NCBI RefSeq assembly: GCF_023516715.1 | Contig: NZ_JAMGSI010000002.1 | Span: forward strand, 1,178,001 to 1,242,000 | Direction: 5' to 3' | Origin: Akkermansia massiliensis | GTDB lineage: Bacteria > Verrucomicrobiota > Verrucomicrobiia > Verrucomicrobiales > Akkermansiaceae | Length of the DNA: 64,000 nt | Shown: positions 15,541-24,025 of the stretch, piece after piece | How the letters are laid out: each line of letters opens with the position of its first letter | How positions within the stretch are numbered: the stretch's first letter is position 1 | Notes under the pieces: generated by a model | Seen by the model: only the letters and a program-made list of their open reading frames with translations | The model's database searches: none | Told to the model about the DNA's origin: nothing | Program-made: the position numbers and the translations under genes

Positions 15541-18534
15541 ATGAACTTGATTTCCTTCCGATCCATGATGGCGGTTACGGCGCTGGGAGCCGGCCTTGCC
15601 CTTCCGGTGTTCGCCCAGTCCTCTTCTCCGGCCTCTTCCTCCGCGCCTGCGGCCTCCCGCGCCAAAAAAACGGCCAAGATGCCGGTGTATCCCATCCCGC
15701 AGAAGATGACCAGGAGCGGCGGTTCCGTGACGGTTCCGGCCCTGAAGCTGTCGGGAGCGCGGGACGAACCTACCGTGAATGCGCTGAAGAGCATGTTTTC
15801 CATCGCTCCGAACGGGCTGCCCGTGCAGATGTCCATCATCAAGGGAAGCAAAAAGGCCGCCGGGAATGTTCCGCAGAAGGCCGGGGCTTATTCCCTGAGC
15901 GTCACGCAGCAGGGCATCCGGATGACGGGCTATGACGACGAAGGCCTGTTTTACGCGGCCCAGACGCTGCTTCAACTGGCGGAGAAGACTCCTTCCGGCG
16001 TAACGGTGCCTGTGGTGGAGGTTCTGGACTGGCCGGACGTTCCCTTCCGCGGCACCATTGAAGGCTTTTACGGCCTGCCCTGGGGGCAGGAAGGACGCAT
16101 CAGCCAGTTCAAGTTTTACGGGAAGTACAAGATGAATACTTACATCTACGGCCCGAAGGACGACGTGTTCCACGGTTTTTCCAAGCGTTGGCGCGAGCCG
16201 TATCCCGCGGACATGGCGAAGGACCTGAAAGAGCTGGTGAAGGTCGCGAAGCAGAACAAGGTGAATTTTGTCTGGGCGGTGCACCCCGGAGCGGACATTC
16301 ACTGGGGGGAGGCGGACCGGAAAGCCGCCGTGAAGAAGTTTGAGATGATGTATGACCTGGGGTTCCGCTCCTTTGCCGTGTTTTTTGACGACATCGGCGG
16401 GGAGGGCGCCAAACCGGAAGGCCAGGTGGAGTTCCTGAATTACCTGAACAAGGAGTTTATCCACAAGAAGCCAGACGTGACTCCGCTGATCGTGTGCCCC
16501 ACGGCGTATTCCGGCGGAGGTGGCCGCTACCACGAGGTGATGGGGGAACATCTGGACAAGGACATCGGCATCATGTGGACCGGGTCCAGCATCGTGAGCG
16601 ATATCCGGACCCCGGCCTTGAAGGGGATCAACAAGTATTTGCAGCGGCCGGCGTTCATCTGGTGGAATTTCCCGGTGACGGATTACGTGCGCCACGCCCT
16701 GTTCCTGGGGCGCACCTATGGCGTGGATGCGGACGCGATGCCGTTCATGCAGGGGTTTGCTTCCAATCCGATGGACAAGCCGGAGGCCTCCAAGATTTCC
16801 CTGTTCAGCGTGGCTAACATGACCTGGAATGCCAAGGCCTATGATTCCGACAAGACATGGAAGGACAGCATCCGGATTTTGTTCCCCGGCTGTGCCTCCG
16901 CCATGCAGACGTTTGCCGACCATAACAGCGACGGGGGGCCCAGCGGGCACAATTACCGCAAGGAGGAGTCCGTAGAGATTGCCCCCGTGGTGGAGCAGGT
17001 GCTGGAATTGTGCCGCCGCGGCGCCAAGGTGTCTGAAAGCAAGGCGTTTGACCGCCTGAAGGCCGAGTTTGCGAAGATGGCCCAGGCTCCGGACATGATC
17101 CGGGCGAAATCGAACAATCCCGCTTTCGTCGCAGAGGTAGAGCCGTGGCTCATCCAGTTCGAGTCCCTGGGCAAAGCTGGAATGAACAGCATGCAGATGA
17201 TTGAGGCCACGGAGGCGGGAAATGCCTCCGGAGCGCTGAATTACGCCATGGAGGCCGCCTGCCTGCTTGCCGAGATGCAGCGTTACAGCAAGGAGATCAG
17301 CAAGGCCATCAACAAGCACGTGACGGAGGTGACCAAGAAAAATTCCCCGTGGCAGACCGCCGTCAAGCCGTCCGAACTGGTGATGGCCCCTGCCGTGCGG
17401 GAGCTGCTGGACATGGGGTCCACCCCCGTGCTTTCCCGTGTGAGCGGACAGGCCGTTGGCCGTGTGAAGCCTTATGTTTCCACCAAGTCCAAGGGAGGGA
17501 TCGAGAAGATGCTGGATGACGATCCCGAGTCCTTCTATTATTGCAAGGAGGTCCAGAAGAAGGGCGACTTTTTCGGCGTGGACCTGGGCGCTCCGCGGGA
17601 GATACGCACCGTTTCCATCGTGATGGGCCGCAATGATTCCGATACGGATGCCGTGAACAAGGGCCAGCTTGAGGTATCCATGGACGGGCAGTCCTGGTCG
17701 CCCCTGATGCCGGAGTCCAGCGGGCTTCGCGTGGAGTACCAGGGAAATGGCAAGAAGGGCCGTTTTGTACGCTACCGTGCTACGGCGCAGGGTGTTCCGG
17801 GCGGGAAGTCCGACGTGTGGACGGCCATCCGGGATTTCAAGGTGAATGCCCCCGCCGCTCCTTCCGTGCTGACGGACGCTCCGGCGTTCAAGACTGCTGT
17901 GGTTGAAGCCGGGGACAAGGATATTTCCCTGAAGCGCATCATGGAGGTGCATCCCCTGCCGCCGAAGAAGTCCCTGGGGCTTCAAATTCCGGCGGGAGCA
18001 TCCGTGGAGTCCGCCTCCGTCAATTTGAAGACGCCGGACATGAAGTGGGCCAAATTGTACATTTCCATGGACGGAAAGTCCTGGACGGAGGTTCCGTTGA
18101 AGGCGGACGGTTCTGCGGAGATTGGCGGCGTGATCAAAGGCATCAGGCTGTTGAACGCCGGATCCTCCCCACAGGAGGTGACCCTGGAAGAGTTCAAGCT
18201 GAATCTTGCCAACAAGGGAGGAAAGTCTGCCGACAACGGAGCCGCCGGGGATTTCAACCTGGCTACGTTCCTCCCGGTGGAGCTGTCTCCGGAGAAGGTG
18301 GAGATTCCCTGTGATTCCCCCCGTGCGAATTCCGCCATTGTCCTGTCCGACGGTAAGGAAGCTTCCGTGCTGGCCTGCGGGGCCGACGGACGGTGGGTTC
18401 CCGTGGGCAATTTGGCCAAGGGCAGGAAGGTGAATACGTTCAGCCTGAAGTCCGTCAAGAAGCCGGTGAAGGCCCTTGGCCTGACCGGGAAGAAGGGAAG
18501 CTCCGTGAATATTTTTGAAGTGATCTGGAAGTAA
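15541..18534 (+). CDS. Exported family 84 beta-N-acetylglucosaminidase with C-terminal carbohydrate-binding module
   Basis: A retaining hexosaminidase of GH84 (O-GlcNAcase/NagJ/hyaluronidase-like) that removes terminal GlcNAc by substrate-assisted catalysis. The 997-residue protein has a signal peptide (MAVTALGAGLALPVFAQ), an N-terminal GH20b/GH84N-like alpha-beta domain to about residue 160, and the catalytic barrel to about 460. The barrel opens with FRGTIEGFYGLPW and holds the catalytic pair D283-D284 in FFDDIGG. A helical region follows, then an F5/8 type C (CBM32-like) domain at about 645-775, and a further beta-rich tail. It is monocistronic and probably periplasmic or surface-exposed, acting on mucin O-glycans. 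Protein O-GlcNAc as substrate is less likely in this context. Confidence 0.93.
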   Translation: MNLISFRSMMAVTALGAGLALPVFAQSSSPASSSAPAASRAKKTAKMPVYPIPQKMTRSGGSVTVPALKLSGARDEPTVNALKSMFSIAPNGLPVQMSIIKGSKKAAGNVPQKAGAYSLSVTQQGIRMTGYDDEGLFYAAQTLLQLAEKTPSGVTVPVVEVLDWPDVPFRGTIEGFYGLPWGQEGRISQFKFYGKYKMNTYIYGPKDDVFHGFSKRWREPYPADMAKDLKELVKVAKQNKVNFVWAVHPGADIHWGEADRKAAVKKFEMMYDLGFRSFAVFFDDIGGEGAKPEGQVEFLNYLNKEFIHKKPDVTPLIVCPTAYSGGGGRYHEVMGEHLDKDIGIMWTGSSIVSDIRTPALKGINKYLQRPAFIWWNFPVTDYVRHALFLGRTYGVDADAMPFMQGFASNPMDKPEASKISLFSVANMTWNAKAYDSDKTWKDSIRILFPGCASAMQTFADHNSDGGPSGHNYRKEESVEIAPVVEQVLELCRRGAKVSESKAFDRLKAEFAKMAQAPDMIRAKSNNPAFVAEVEPWLIQFESLGKAGMNSMQMIEATEAGNASGALNYAMEAACLLAEMQRYSKEISKAINKHVTEVTKKNSPWQTAVKPSELVMAPAVRELLDMGSTPVLSRVSGQAVGRVKPYVSTKSKGGIEKMLDDDPESFYYCKEVQKKGDFFGVDLGAPREIRTVSIVMGRNDSDTDAVNKGQLEVSMDGQSWSPLMPESSGLRVEYQGNGKKGRFVRYRATAQGVPGGKSDVWTAIRDFKVNAPAAPSVLTDAPAFKTAVVEAGDKDISLKRIMEVHPLPPKKSLGLQIPAGASVESASVNLKTPDMKWAKLYISMDGKSWTEVPLKADGSAEIGGVIKGIRLLNAGSSPQEVTLEEFKLNLANKGGKSADNGAAGDFNLATFLPVELSPEKVEIPCDSPRANSAIVLSDGKEASVLACGADGRWVPVGNLAKGRKVNTFSLKSVKKPVKALGLTGKKGSSVNIFEVIWK

Positions 18535-18595
18535 CGGGTTCCGCCGGGGGCTGCCGCATGCGGCAGTCTTCCGCGGGGCGATGCCCGTTGACCCT

Positions 18596-18637
18596 GGGGC
18601 GGCTGTTTCCTCCATGGAATGGCCGCCCCGGCTTTTT
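18596..18637 (+). terminator. Terminator between convergent GH84 and membrane-protein genes
   Basis: GGGGCGGC (18596-18603) pairs with GCCGCCCC (18622-18629) across an 18-base loop, and six T residues follow at 18633-18638. A perfect 16 bp palindrome (CTGCCGCATGCGGCAG, 18551-18566) lies just upstream, nearer the GH84 stop codon, and could add to termination. Confidence 0.7.
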
Positions 18638-19297
18638 TCAGTTCCTGGTTTGCCGGGAGGCGCGTTTTTCCGCCAGGTGCATGCAGCCGAGGACGAGGGC
18701 GATGATGACCAGCGGACCCAGGATGTCCGCATACCCCACCATGCCCGTGTTCACAGGGGCCACGCAGAGCAGAAACCACCAGCCCAGGGCCAGCAGGCGG
18801 AGCAGGGGCGGAGCTCCGTTGCCGGAGAGGAAGACGTAGATGACGAGGGCCCATAGCTGCGGGAAACGGGGCAGCGTGACCAGCCATTCCCGGTGGTCCC
18901 CGCCGGGCCAGACAAGCGTGCCGTAGGGGCCGGCTGCGGGGAGGTCGCCCCACATGGCTCCCGCGGGAAGCGCCAGGTTCATCAGCAGGTTCAGGAGCAG
19001 TCCCGCATAAACGGCGATCATCAGGGCCCTCCATTGGGCGCCCGTACGCACCGCCAGGAACAGGAAAGCGGGCACCAGCAGGAAAGGCGTCAGTTCCAGC
19101 GCTCCCATCCAGGCGGGGAGGACGGTGCCTATTTCAGCGTAGCGGTCCGCGCCCTGCGGAACGGCGGAAAGAAGAGCCCAGTACAGGAGCATCAGGAGAA
19201 TGCAGCGGTACCTGGCGCCCCGGCCCACCGGGCGTTCCTCATCCGGAGGAAGGCCCAGCCATGCTCCGGAATGGGGCTGGTTGGAGGGGTACTGCAT
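18638..19297 (-). CDS. Polytopic membrane protein, function unknown
   Basis: 219 residues with about six hydrophobic segments (for example CILLMLLYWALLSAV, LELTPFLLVPAFLFLAV, ALMIAVYAGLLLNLLMNLAL, LLRLLALGWWFLLCVAP and ADILGPLVIIALVLGCMHL). The cytoplasmic tail ends in a basic stretch (AEKRASRQTRN). No transporter or enzyme signature was found. The start ATG at 19297 is supported by a near-consensus promoter 21 bp upstream. It is transcribed toward GH84 and divergently from the ABC-importer operon; no functional link is evident. Confidence 0.75.
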   Translation of the reverse strand: MQYPSNQPHSGAWLGLPPDEERPVGRGARYRCILLMLLYWALLSAVPQGADRYAEIGTVLPAWMGALELTPFLLVPAFLFLAVRTGAQWRALMIAVYAGLLLNLLMNLALPAGAMWGDLPAAGPYGTLVWPGGDHREWLVTLPRFPQLWALVIYVFLSGNGAPPLLRLLALGWWFLLCVAPVNTGMVGYADILGPLVIIALVLGCMHLAEKRASRQTRN

Positions 19298-19318
19298 GGC
19301 GGGTTGGGAATGGAGCCT

Positions 19319-19347
19319 TTTGTAACGGGAATAGGCGGCTTTGTCAA
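19319..19347 (-). promoter_or_regulatory. Predicted promoter of membrane-protein gene
   Basis: On the minus strand TTGACA (19347-19342), 17 bp spacer and TACAAA (19324-19319), 21 bp before the ATG. A good match to the sigma70 consensus. Confidence 0.6.
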
Positions 19348-19441
19348 TAAAGCCCGGTTCAGGTCCGGAACCGGGATTGTTTTTCAACAAAATGGGCATT
19401 CCTGCTGTCCACATTGTGACAAAGTTGTTGCCATCGGATTC

Positions 19442-19470
19442 TTGCCGCGGGCGGCTTCTTCTGCTAGTCG
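19442..19470 (+). promoter_or_regulatory. Predicted promoter of SsuABC-type importer operon
   Basis: TTGCCG (19442-19447), 17 bp spacer and TAGTCG (19465-19470), giving an expected leader of about 50 nt before the substrate-binding protein gene. Confidence 0.4.
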
Positions 19471-19526
19471 GTGCCTGAAAGGGCGCGGAAAAATGGCTGT
19501 GCCCCAGTAACTCATTCCTTTTGATT

Positions 19527-20573
19527 ATGTCCCATTCCAGATTCCTGACGATTTTACCGGCCCTGTTTTTCTGCCTGCTGGCTGTTTCCTGCGGAAAGAA
19601 GGAGAAGGATGATCCGAACGTCATTGAATTGAACTTCGGCCATTTTCCCAACGTGACGCATGTGCAGGGCCTGGTGGCACACCATTTTTCCCGGCAGGGG
19701 AAGGGGTGGTTTGAGGAACGGCTCAAGGAGGCCACCGGAAAGGACGTCAGGATCAACTGGTACGTGTACAATGCGGGGCCCAGCGCCATGGAGGCCGTGT
19801 TTGCCCGCTCCATTGAACTGGCTTACGTGGGACCAAGCCCGGCCATCAATGCGTTTGTGCGTTCCCGCGGGGATGATATCAGGATGATTGCCGGGGCCGT
19901 GGAAGGAGGCGCCGCCCTGGTGGTTCCGGAGGATTCCACCCTGAAGGAGCCTGCTGATTTCCGCGGCAAAGTGATCGCCACTCCCCAGCTGGGGAATACG
20001 CAGGATGTTTCCGCCCGCGCCTGGTTTTCCCGCGGCGGCCTGCACGTGACGCAGCGCGGCGGGGACGTGACGATTCTGCCCACCCCCAATCCGGAGCAGC
20101 TCAGCCTGTTCCGGCAGGGCAAGCTGGACGGCGTGTGGACGGTGGAGCCGTGGGTGAGCCGCCTGGTGATGACGGCGGGGGGAAAGGTGCTGGTGGACGA
20201 GAAGGAGTCCATCGCCACCGTGCTGGTATGCGGAGCGGATTTCCTCAAGGAGAAGCCGGAGGTGGCGAAGGCCCTGGTGCAGGCGCATGAAGAGCTGAAT
20301 GAATGGATAAGGCAGCATCCGGAGGAGGCCCGGGCGATCGTGGTCAAGGAACTGGAGGAGCTGACCCATTCCAGGATAGACCCGGCGTTGATTGCGGAGG
20401 CCTGGAAGAGCATCGTCATGAAGGACAGGATTTCCATTCCCAAGCTCCAGCAGTTTGTGCGGGACGCCCATGAGGCCGGTTTCATGAAAGAGGTTCCGGA
20501 CGTGGGCGGCCTGGTGGTGCCGGAGGCGGCGGAGGAACAGTTGACCATGGTGAAGGAGGCTGCCGGAAGATGA
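19527..20573 (+). CDS. ABC transporter substrate-binding lipoprotein, NitT/TauT/SsuA type
   Basis: 348 residues with a lipoprotein signal (LPALFFCLLAVSCGKK, lipid on the Cys near residue 22). The mature fold follows the periplasmic binding family used for nitrate, taurine and aliphatic sulfonates, with NFGHFPNVTHVQG, LAYVGPSPAINAFV, IATPQLGNTQDVSAR and DGVWTVEPWVSRLV in the usual order. The start MSHSRF was preferred to a TTG two codons earlier. It overlaps the ATPase gene by 4 bp, and the permease overlaps that, so all three act as one importer. Substrate is not decidable; sulfonates or thiamine-precursor-like ligands are as plausible as nitrate. Confidence 0.9.
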   Translation: MSHSRFLTILPALFFCLLAVSCGKKEKDDPNVIELNFGHFPNVTHVQGLVAHHFSRQGKGWFEERLKEATGKDVRINWYVYNAGPSAMEAVFARSIELAYVGPSPAINAFVRSRGDDIRMIAGAVEGGAALVVPEDSTLKEPADFRGKVIATPQLGNTQDVSARAWFSRGGLHVTQRGGDVTILPTPNPEQLSLFRQGKLDGVWTVEPWVSRLVMTAGGKVLVDEKESIATVLVCGADFLKEKPEVAKALVQAHEELNEWIRQHPEEARAIVVKELEELTHSRIDPALIAEAWKSIVMKDRISIPKLQQFVRDAHEAGFMKEVPDVGGLVVPEAAEEQLTMVKEAAGR

Positions 20574-21358
20574 TTGTGGGTGAAGAACATTGCGGCCCCG
20601 GAGGGTGCAAGCTCCGCATTGCCGGAGTGAGCAAGGTGTTTGACGGGCGGCGCGGAAAGGTGGTGGCGCTGGAGGGCATCAATTTGAATATCAGGGGCGG
20701 CGAGTTCGTCTGCCTGGTGGGGGCCAGCGGCTGCGGAAAGACTTCCCTGCTGAATATCATCGCCGGGCTGGAATTTCCCACTTCCGGGGTGGTTGAGCTG
20801 GACGGGGTTCCCGTGACGGGGCCCGGACGGGACCGCACCGTGATGTTCCAGGAGTCCGCCCTGTTTCCGTGGCTGGACGTGATGGGGAACGTAATGTTCG
20901 GCCTGAAGCTGACGCCCGGCCTGACGCGGGGGGACCGGCTCGCCATTGCGGAGAAGAATCTGGAGCTGGTAGGGCTGAAGGAATGCGCGCATTCCCATAT
21001 TCATGAACTTTCCGGTGGGATGAAGCAGCGCGTGGCGCTTGCCCGCGCCCTGGCTACCAGCCCCCGCATCCTGCTGATGGACGAACCTTTTGCCGCCCTG
21101 GACGCCATGACCCGCGAACAGCTTTACCAGGATATTCAGGATATCCATTTCCGTTGCGGCATGACGATCATTTTCGTCACGCACAATATGCGCGAGGCCG
21201 TGTGCCTGGGGGACCGCGTGGTGCTGTTTACTCCGCATCCGGGCCGGGTCTGTGAGGAGTATTTCGTGGACCTCCCCCATCCCAGGGATATCAACAGCCG
21301 CGATCTGGCGCAGTTGTCATCCCGCATCACCCGTGATTTGAAAGGAGCCATGGCATGA
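20570..21358 (+). CDS. ABC transporter ATP-binding protein, SsuB/TauB type
   Basis: 262 residues with Walker A GASGCGKTSLL, Q-loop MFQESALFPWLDV, signature ELSGGMKQRVALARAL, Walker B ILLMDEPFAALD and the switch His in FVTHNMREAV. The VMFQESALFPW block is characteristic of the nitrate/sulfonate/taurine importer ATPases. The last residues overlap the permease start by 4 bp. About 20 extra residues precede the usual start of the domain (CKLRIAGVSKVF). Confidence 0.93.
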   Translation: MIVGEEHCGPGGCKLRIAGVSKVFDGRRGKVVALEGINLNIRGGEFVCLVGASGCGKTSLLNIIAGLEFPTSGVVELDGVPVTGPGRDRTVMFQESALFPWLDVMGNVMFGLKLTPGLTRGDRLAIAEKNLELVGLKECAHSHIHELSGGMKQRVALARALATSPRILLMDEPFAALDAMTREQLYQDIQDIHFRCGMTIIFVTHNMREAVCLGDRVVLFTPHPGRVCEEYFVDLPHPRDINSRDLAQLSSRITRDLKGAMA

Positions 21359-22146
21359 ACAGGAACAAATGGTCCAAGTGGGGAGCCCATGCCTGCTCGC
21401 TCGTGTTTTTCATTCTCGTGATCTGGTTGTGGCAGTATTTGAGCGACCAGAAGGTCTGGAAGCCCTATTTGTTTCCCTCTCCGCTGGAGGTGTGGGAGTA
21501 TTTATGCTCCTCCTTCCTGGACGGATCTCTGGAGGAAGCTTCATGGATTACTGTGAAGAGGCTGGTGATGGGGTATGGAATAGGCCTGGTGATGGGGATT
21601 CCCCTGGGCATGCTGTGTTCCCGCTTCCAGCTCATGCAGAATACCCTGGGCCTCGTTTCCCTGGGGTTCCAGGCCCTCCCGAGCGTATGCTGGGTTCCGC
21701 TGGCTACCCTGTGGTTCGGCCAGACGGAGGGGGCCATGCTGTTCGTGGTGATCATGGGGACGCTGTGGTCCGTGATTCTGGCGACGGCCAACGGCATGAG
21801 GAACGTTCCGCCCATTTATGCCCGCGCAGCGCGCACCATGGGCGCTGGTCCCATTTATTGCCTGATTCACGTGACGTTGCCTGCCTCCGCCCCGTTTGTG
21901 GTGAGCGGGATGAAGCAGGGCTGGGCCTTTGCGTGGCGTTCCCTGATGGCGGCGGAAATTTTCGTTCCCATCCTGACCGGCTTCGGCCTGGGCCAGCTTC
22001 TGCACTTTGGCCGGGAGTTGAACGCGATGAACCAGGTGGTGGGCATCATGTTCGTGATCGTGGTGATCGGCCTGCTGTCTGACAAGATTCTGTTTTCCCC
22101 GCTGGAACGGTTCCTGCACCGCCGCTGGGGGACGGGGCAGGCCTGA
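21355..22146 (+). CDS. ABC transporter permease, SsuC/TauC type
   Basis: 263 residues with six predicted membrane helices and the BPD_transp_1 coupling motif in the region RTMGAGPIYCLIHVTLPASAP (EAA loop). KPYLFPSPLEVWEYL at about residues 38-52 and GFGLGQLLHFGRELN near the C-terminus are typical of the nitrate/sulfonate permeases. It is the last gene of the three-gene importer. Convergent with lpxD, 56 bp away. Confidence 0.92.
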   Translation: MNRNKWSKWGAHACSLVFFILVIWLWQYLSDQKVWKPYLFPSPLEVWEYLCSSFLDGSLEEASWITVKRLVMGYGIGLVMGIPLGMLCSRFQLMQNTLGLVSLGFQALPSVCWVPLATLWFGQTEGAMLFVVIMGTLWSVILATANGMRNVPPIYARAARTMGAGPIYCLIHVTLPASAPFVVSGMKQGWAFAWRSLMAAEIFVPILTGFGLGQLLHFGRELNAMNQVVGIMFVIVVIGLLSDKILFSPLERFLHRRWGTGQA

Positions 22147-22202
22147 GGGCTGCGCCTTGCAGACACAGATGAGCTGGTTGCGTCCGGCGAGGGGAAAGCC
22201 CG

Positions 22203-23240
22203 TTACTTGCCGGGGGATTCCAGGTTCCTTTTAAGAGCGTGGACTTCCTTGATGAGGGCCGGGAGCTTTTTGAGCGCGGCGTACTGGCGGCTGGCGTCCT
22301 TGAACGGAGATGCCGGGAAACCCCAGTAGGCGACGTTTTCCGGGATGTCCGAGATGACTCCCGTTTTGGCTCCCAGAACGGATTTCGAGCCGATTTTAAG
22401 GTGTCCGGAGATGCCGACCTGGGCGGCGATGGTTGCATAGTCGCCGACTTGGGTGCTGCCGGCGATTCCGGATTGGGCGACAATCACGCAATGCTTGCCG
22501 ACGACGACGTTGTGGCCGAGCTGGATGAGGTTGTCTATCTTGGTGCCTTCCCCCACGATGGTGCGGCCGAACCTGGCACGGTCAATGGTGGTGTTGGCTC
22601 CTACGTCCACGTCGTCCCCCAGCTCCACGATGCCCACCTGGTCAATGCCCACGTAACGGCCGTTGTCTCCCATCAGGAAGCCGAAGCCGTCGGAACCGAT
22701 GACGGCCCCCGGCTGGATGGTCACCCGGCTGCCGAGCTTGCAGCGTTCCCGGATGATGACATGGGCGTGCAGGCGGCAGTTTTCCCCTATCGTGACGCCG
22801 TCCCCGATGTCGCAGCCGTTGCCGATGTCCGTGCCGTCGCCAATTACGCAATGGGCGCCGATGCAGGTATAGGCGCCCACATGGATTTTGTCCGGATTGA
22901 AGGTGGCCGTGGGGTCGATAATGGCTGTGGGATGGATGCCGGGCGTGAACCGGTAGGCGGAAGCCATGAAGTATTTCACCAGGGCGTTGAATGCCATGGA
23001 AGGATTGTCCACTTCCACAAAGGCGACGTTTTCCGGGTACGCGGGCAGGGCCGGAGGCACCAGGACGATTCCGGCAGAGGTGTGAAGAAAGTCTTCGAAG
23101 TATTTCTCGTTGCCGAGGAAGGAGGCTTCCTCATGAGATGCGTCGAGAAGGGAAGCGACCCCGAACACAGTCAGTTCGGGGTCGCCAGAAAGGATTTTCC
23201 CTCCGGTGAGGGCGGCCACGGCTTCAAGTGTAAGCTTCAT
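22203..23240 (-). CDS. lpxD: UDP-3-O-acylglucosamine N-acyltransferase
   Basis: LpxD adds the N-linked hydroxyacyl chain in lipid A synthesis. The 345-residue protein has the N-terminal uridine-binding domain (MKLTLEAVAALTGGKILSG, then FVEVDNPSMAFNALVKYF) and a left-handed beta-helix of hexapeptide repeats at about 105-305. The catalytic His lies in IQLGHNVVVG. The C-terminal helix (DASRQYAALKKLPALIKEV) is the ACP-binding extension. The start at MKLTLE was chosen over an upstream ATG because it begins the domain. It follows ompH by 39 bp on the same strand, the order usual in lipid A/outer-membrane biogenesis clusters, though bamA, fabZ and lpxA are not adjacent here. Confidence 0.95.
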   Translation of the reverse strand: MKLTLEAVAALTGGKILSGDPELTVFGVASLLDASHEEASFLGNEKYFEDFLHTSAGIVLVPPALPAYPENVAFVEVDNPSMAFNALVKYFMASAYRFTPGIHPTAIIDPTATFNPDKIHVGAYTCIGAHCVIGDGTDIGNGCDIGDGVTIGENCRLHAHVIIRERCKLGSRVTIQPGAVIGSDGFGFLMGDNGRYVGIDQVGIVELGDDVDVGANTTIDRARFGRTIVGEGTKIDNLIQLGHNVVVGKHCVIVAQSGIAGSTQVGDYATIAAQVGISGHLKIGSKSVLGAKTGVISDIPENVAYWGFPASPFKDASRQYAALKKLPALIKEVHALKRNLESPGK

Positions 23241-23279
23241 GGGAGTATGATTCCGCCTTCCCGGGGGTAATGTCAAGGG

Positions 23280-23915
23280 TTAGTTGGCCGGAGCCGCGGG
23301 AGCGGCAGGAACGGCCGGGGTCTTTTTCTTGGTGGGGTCAAAGCCCTTGGGAGCGTCCTTGTTGAGTTCCTTCATCACGGAGGGGGTGATGTCCATGCTG
23401 GGCTTCGTGTACACGAAGACCTGGTTGGAACGGAGAGCCTGGGCGCTCTTGTCCAGAATGAGGTCATAGTTGCCCTTGGTGGCGATGCCTTCCGTGATCT
23501 TGGTGATTTCACCCATGATCTTGGTGGAGCGCACCTTCATCTGTTCCTGAAGGGACTTGAGCTGGCGTTCCACGAAGCCGCGGCGTTCCTGTTCCAGCGC
23601 GATGACTTCCTGACGCTTGATCTGGGCTTTCTGTTCCAGCTCCTTCTTGTCCTTTTCATTCAGCATGGGATCCTGAAGCTGTTTGACCATGTCGTTGAAG
23701 TCGGCTTCCATCTTCTTGATGGTTTCCGCGCGGGTGTTGTTGGTTTCCTGCACGGTCTGGGCAGCCTTGTCTACTTCTGCCTGGGCTTCATGGGTCTTAT
23801 AGTAGTCGGCGAAGAGTTTCTGCACGTCCACCGTTGCTACTTTAAGTTCGGCGTTGGCAGTGGCGCTTAATGCCATTGCAGCTGATACACATAATGCTGT
23901 TTTGAAGAATCTCAT
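23280..23915 (-). CDS. OmpH/Skp-family periplasmic chaperone
   Basis: 211 residues: signal peptide (FKTALCVSAAMALSATANA), then VATVDVQKLFADYYKT, which is the usual OmpH start, and a long charged coiled coil from about residue 45 to 130 (KAAQTVQETNNTRAETIKK, QKAQIKRQEVIALEQ). The fold returns to the small beta body with YDLILDKSAQALRSNQVFVY. Skp binds unfolded outer-membrane proteins in the periplasm. A Pro/Ala-rich tail (KKKTPAVPAAPAAPAN) is an addition. Head gene of the ompH-lpxD pair. Confidence 0.92.
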   Translation of the reverse strand: MRFFKTALCVSAAMALSATANAELKVATVDVQKLFADYYKTHEAQAEVDKAAQTVQETNNTRAETIKKMEADFNDMVKQLQDPMLNEKDKKELEQKAQIKRQEVIALEQERRGFVERQLKSLQEQMKVRSTKIMGEITKITEGIATKGNYDLILDKSAQALRSNQVFVYTKPSMDITPSVMKELNKDAPKGFDPTKKKTPAVPAAPAAPAN

Positions 23916-23941
23916 AATTTTTAGCGTCTTCTGACTTTGCC

Positions 23942-23969
23942 AGTTTACATGTGGAACGGCATGCGTCAA
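23942..23969 (-). promoter_or_regulatory. Predicted ompH-lpxD promoter
   Basis: TTGACG (23969-23964), 16 bp spacer and TAAACT (23947-23942) on the minus strand, 26 bp before the ompH ATG. It lies back to back with the panC promoter. Confidence 0.5.
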
Positions 23970-23990
23970 CCTTCTAGCTATATTTCAGGA

Positions 23991-24019
23991 TTGAACTTTT
24001 GTCATCATGGGGCCACTTT
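23991..24019 (+). promoter_or_regulatory. Candidate panC promoter
   Basis: TTGAAC (23991-23996), 17 bp spacer and CACTTT (24014-24019), 6 bp before the panC ATG. The -10 is weak; the position fits the short-leader geometry seen at other genes in the window. Confidence 0.3.
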
Positions 24020-24025
24020 AGGCGC

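Noticed and set aside
15409-18732. A 1107-codon open frame antisense to GH84, and similar long antisense frames at 1050-2933, 2840-4510 and 55998-58142
   Set aside because: They are shadows of real genes in G+C-rich DNA: the sense strand has full-length family matches, while the antisense products are rich in Arg, Gly and His with no domain and no start signals.
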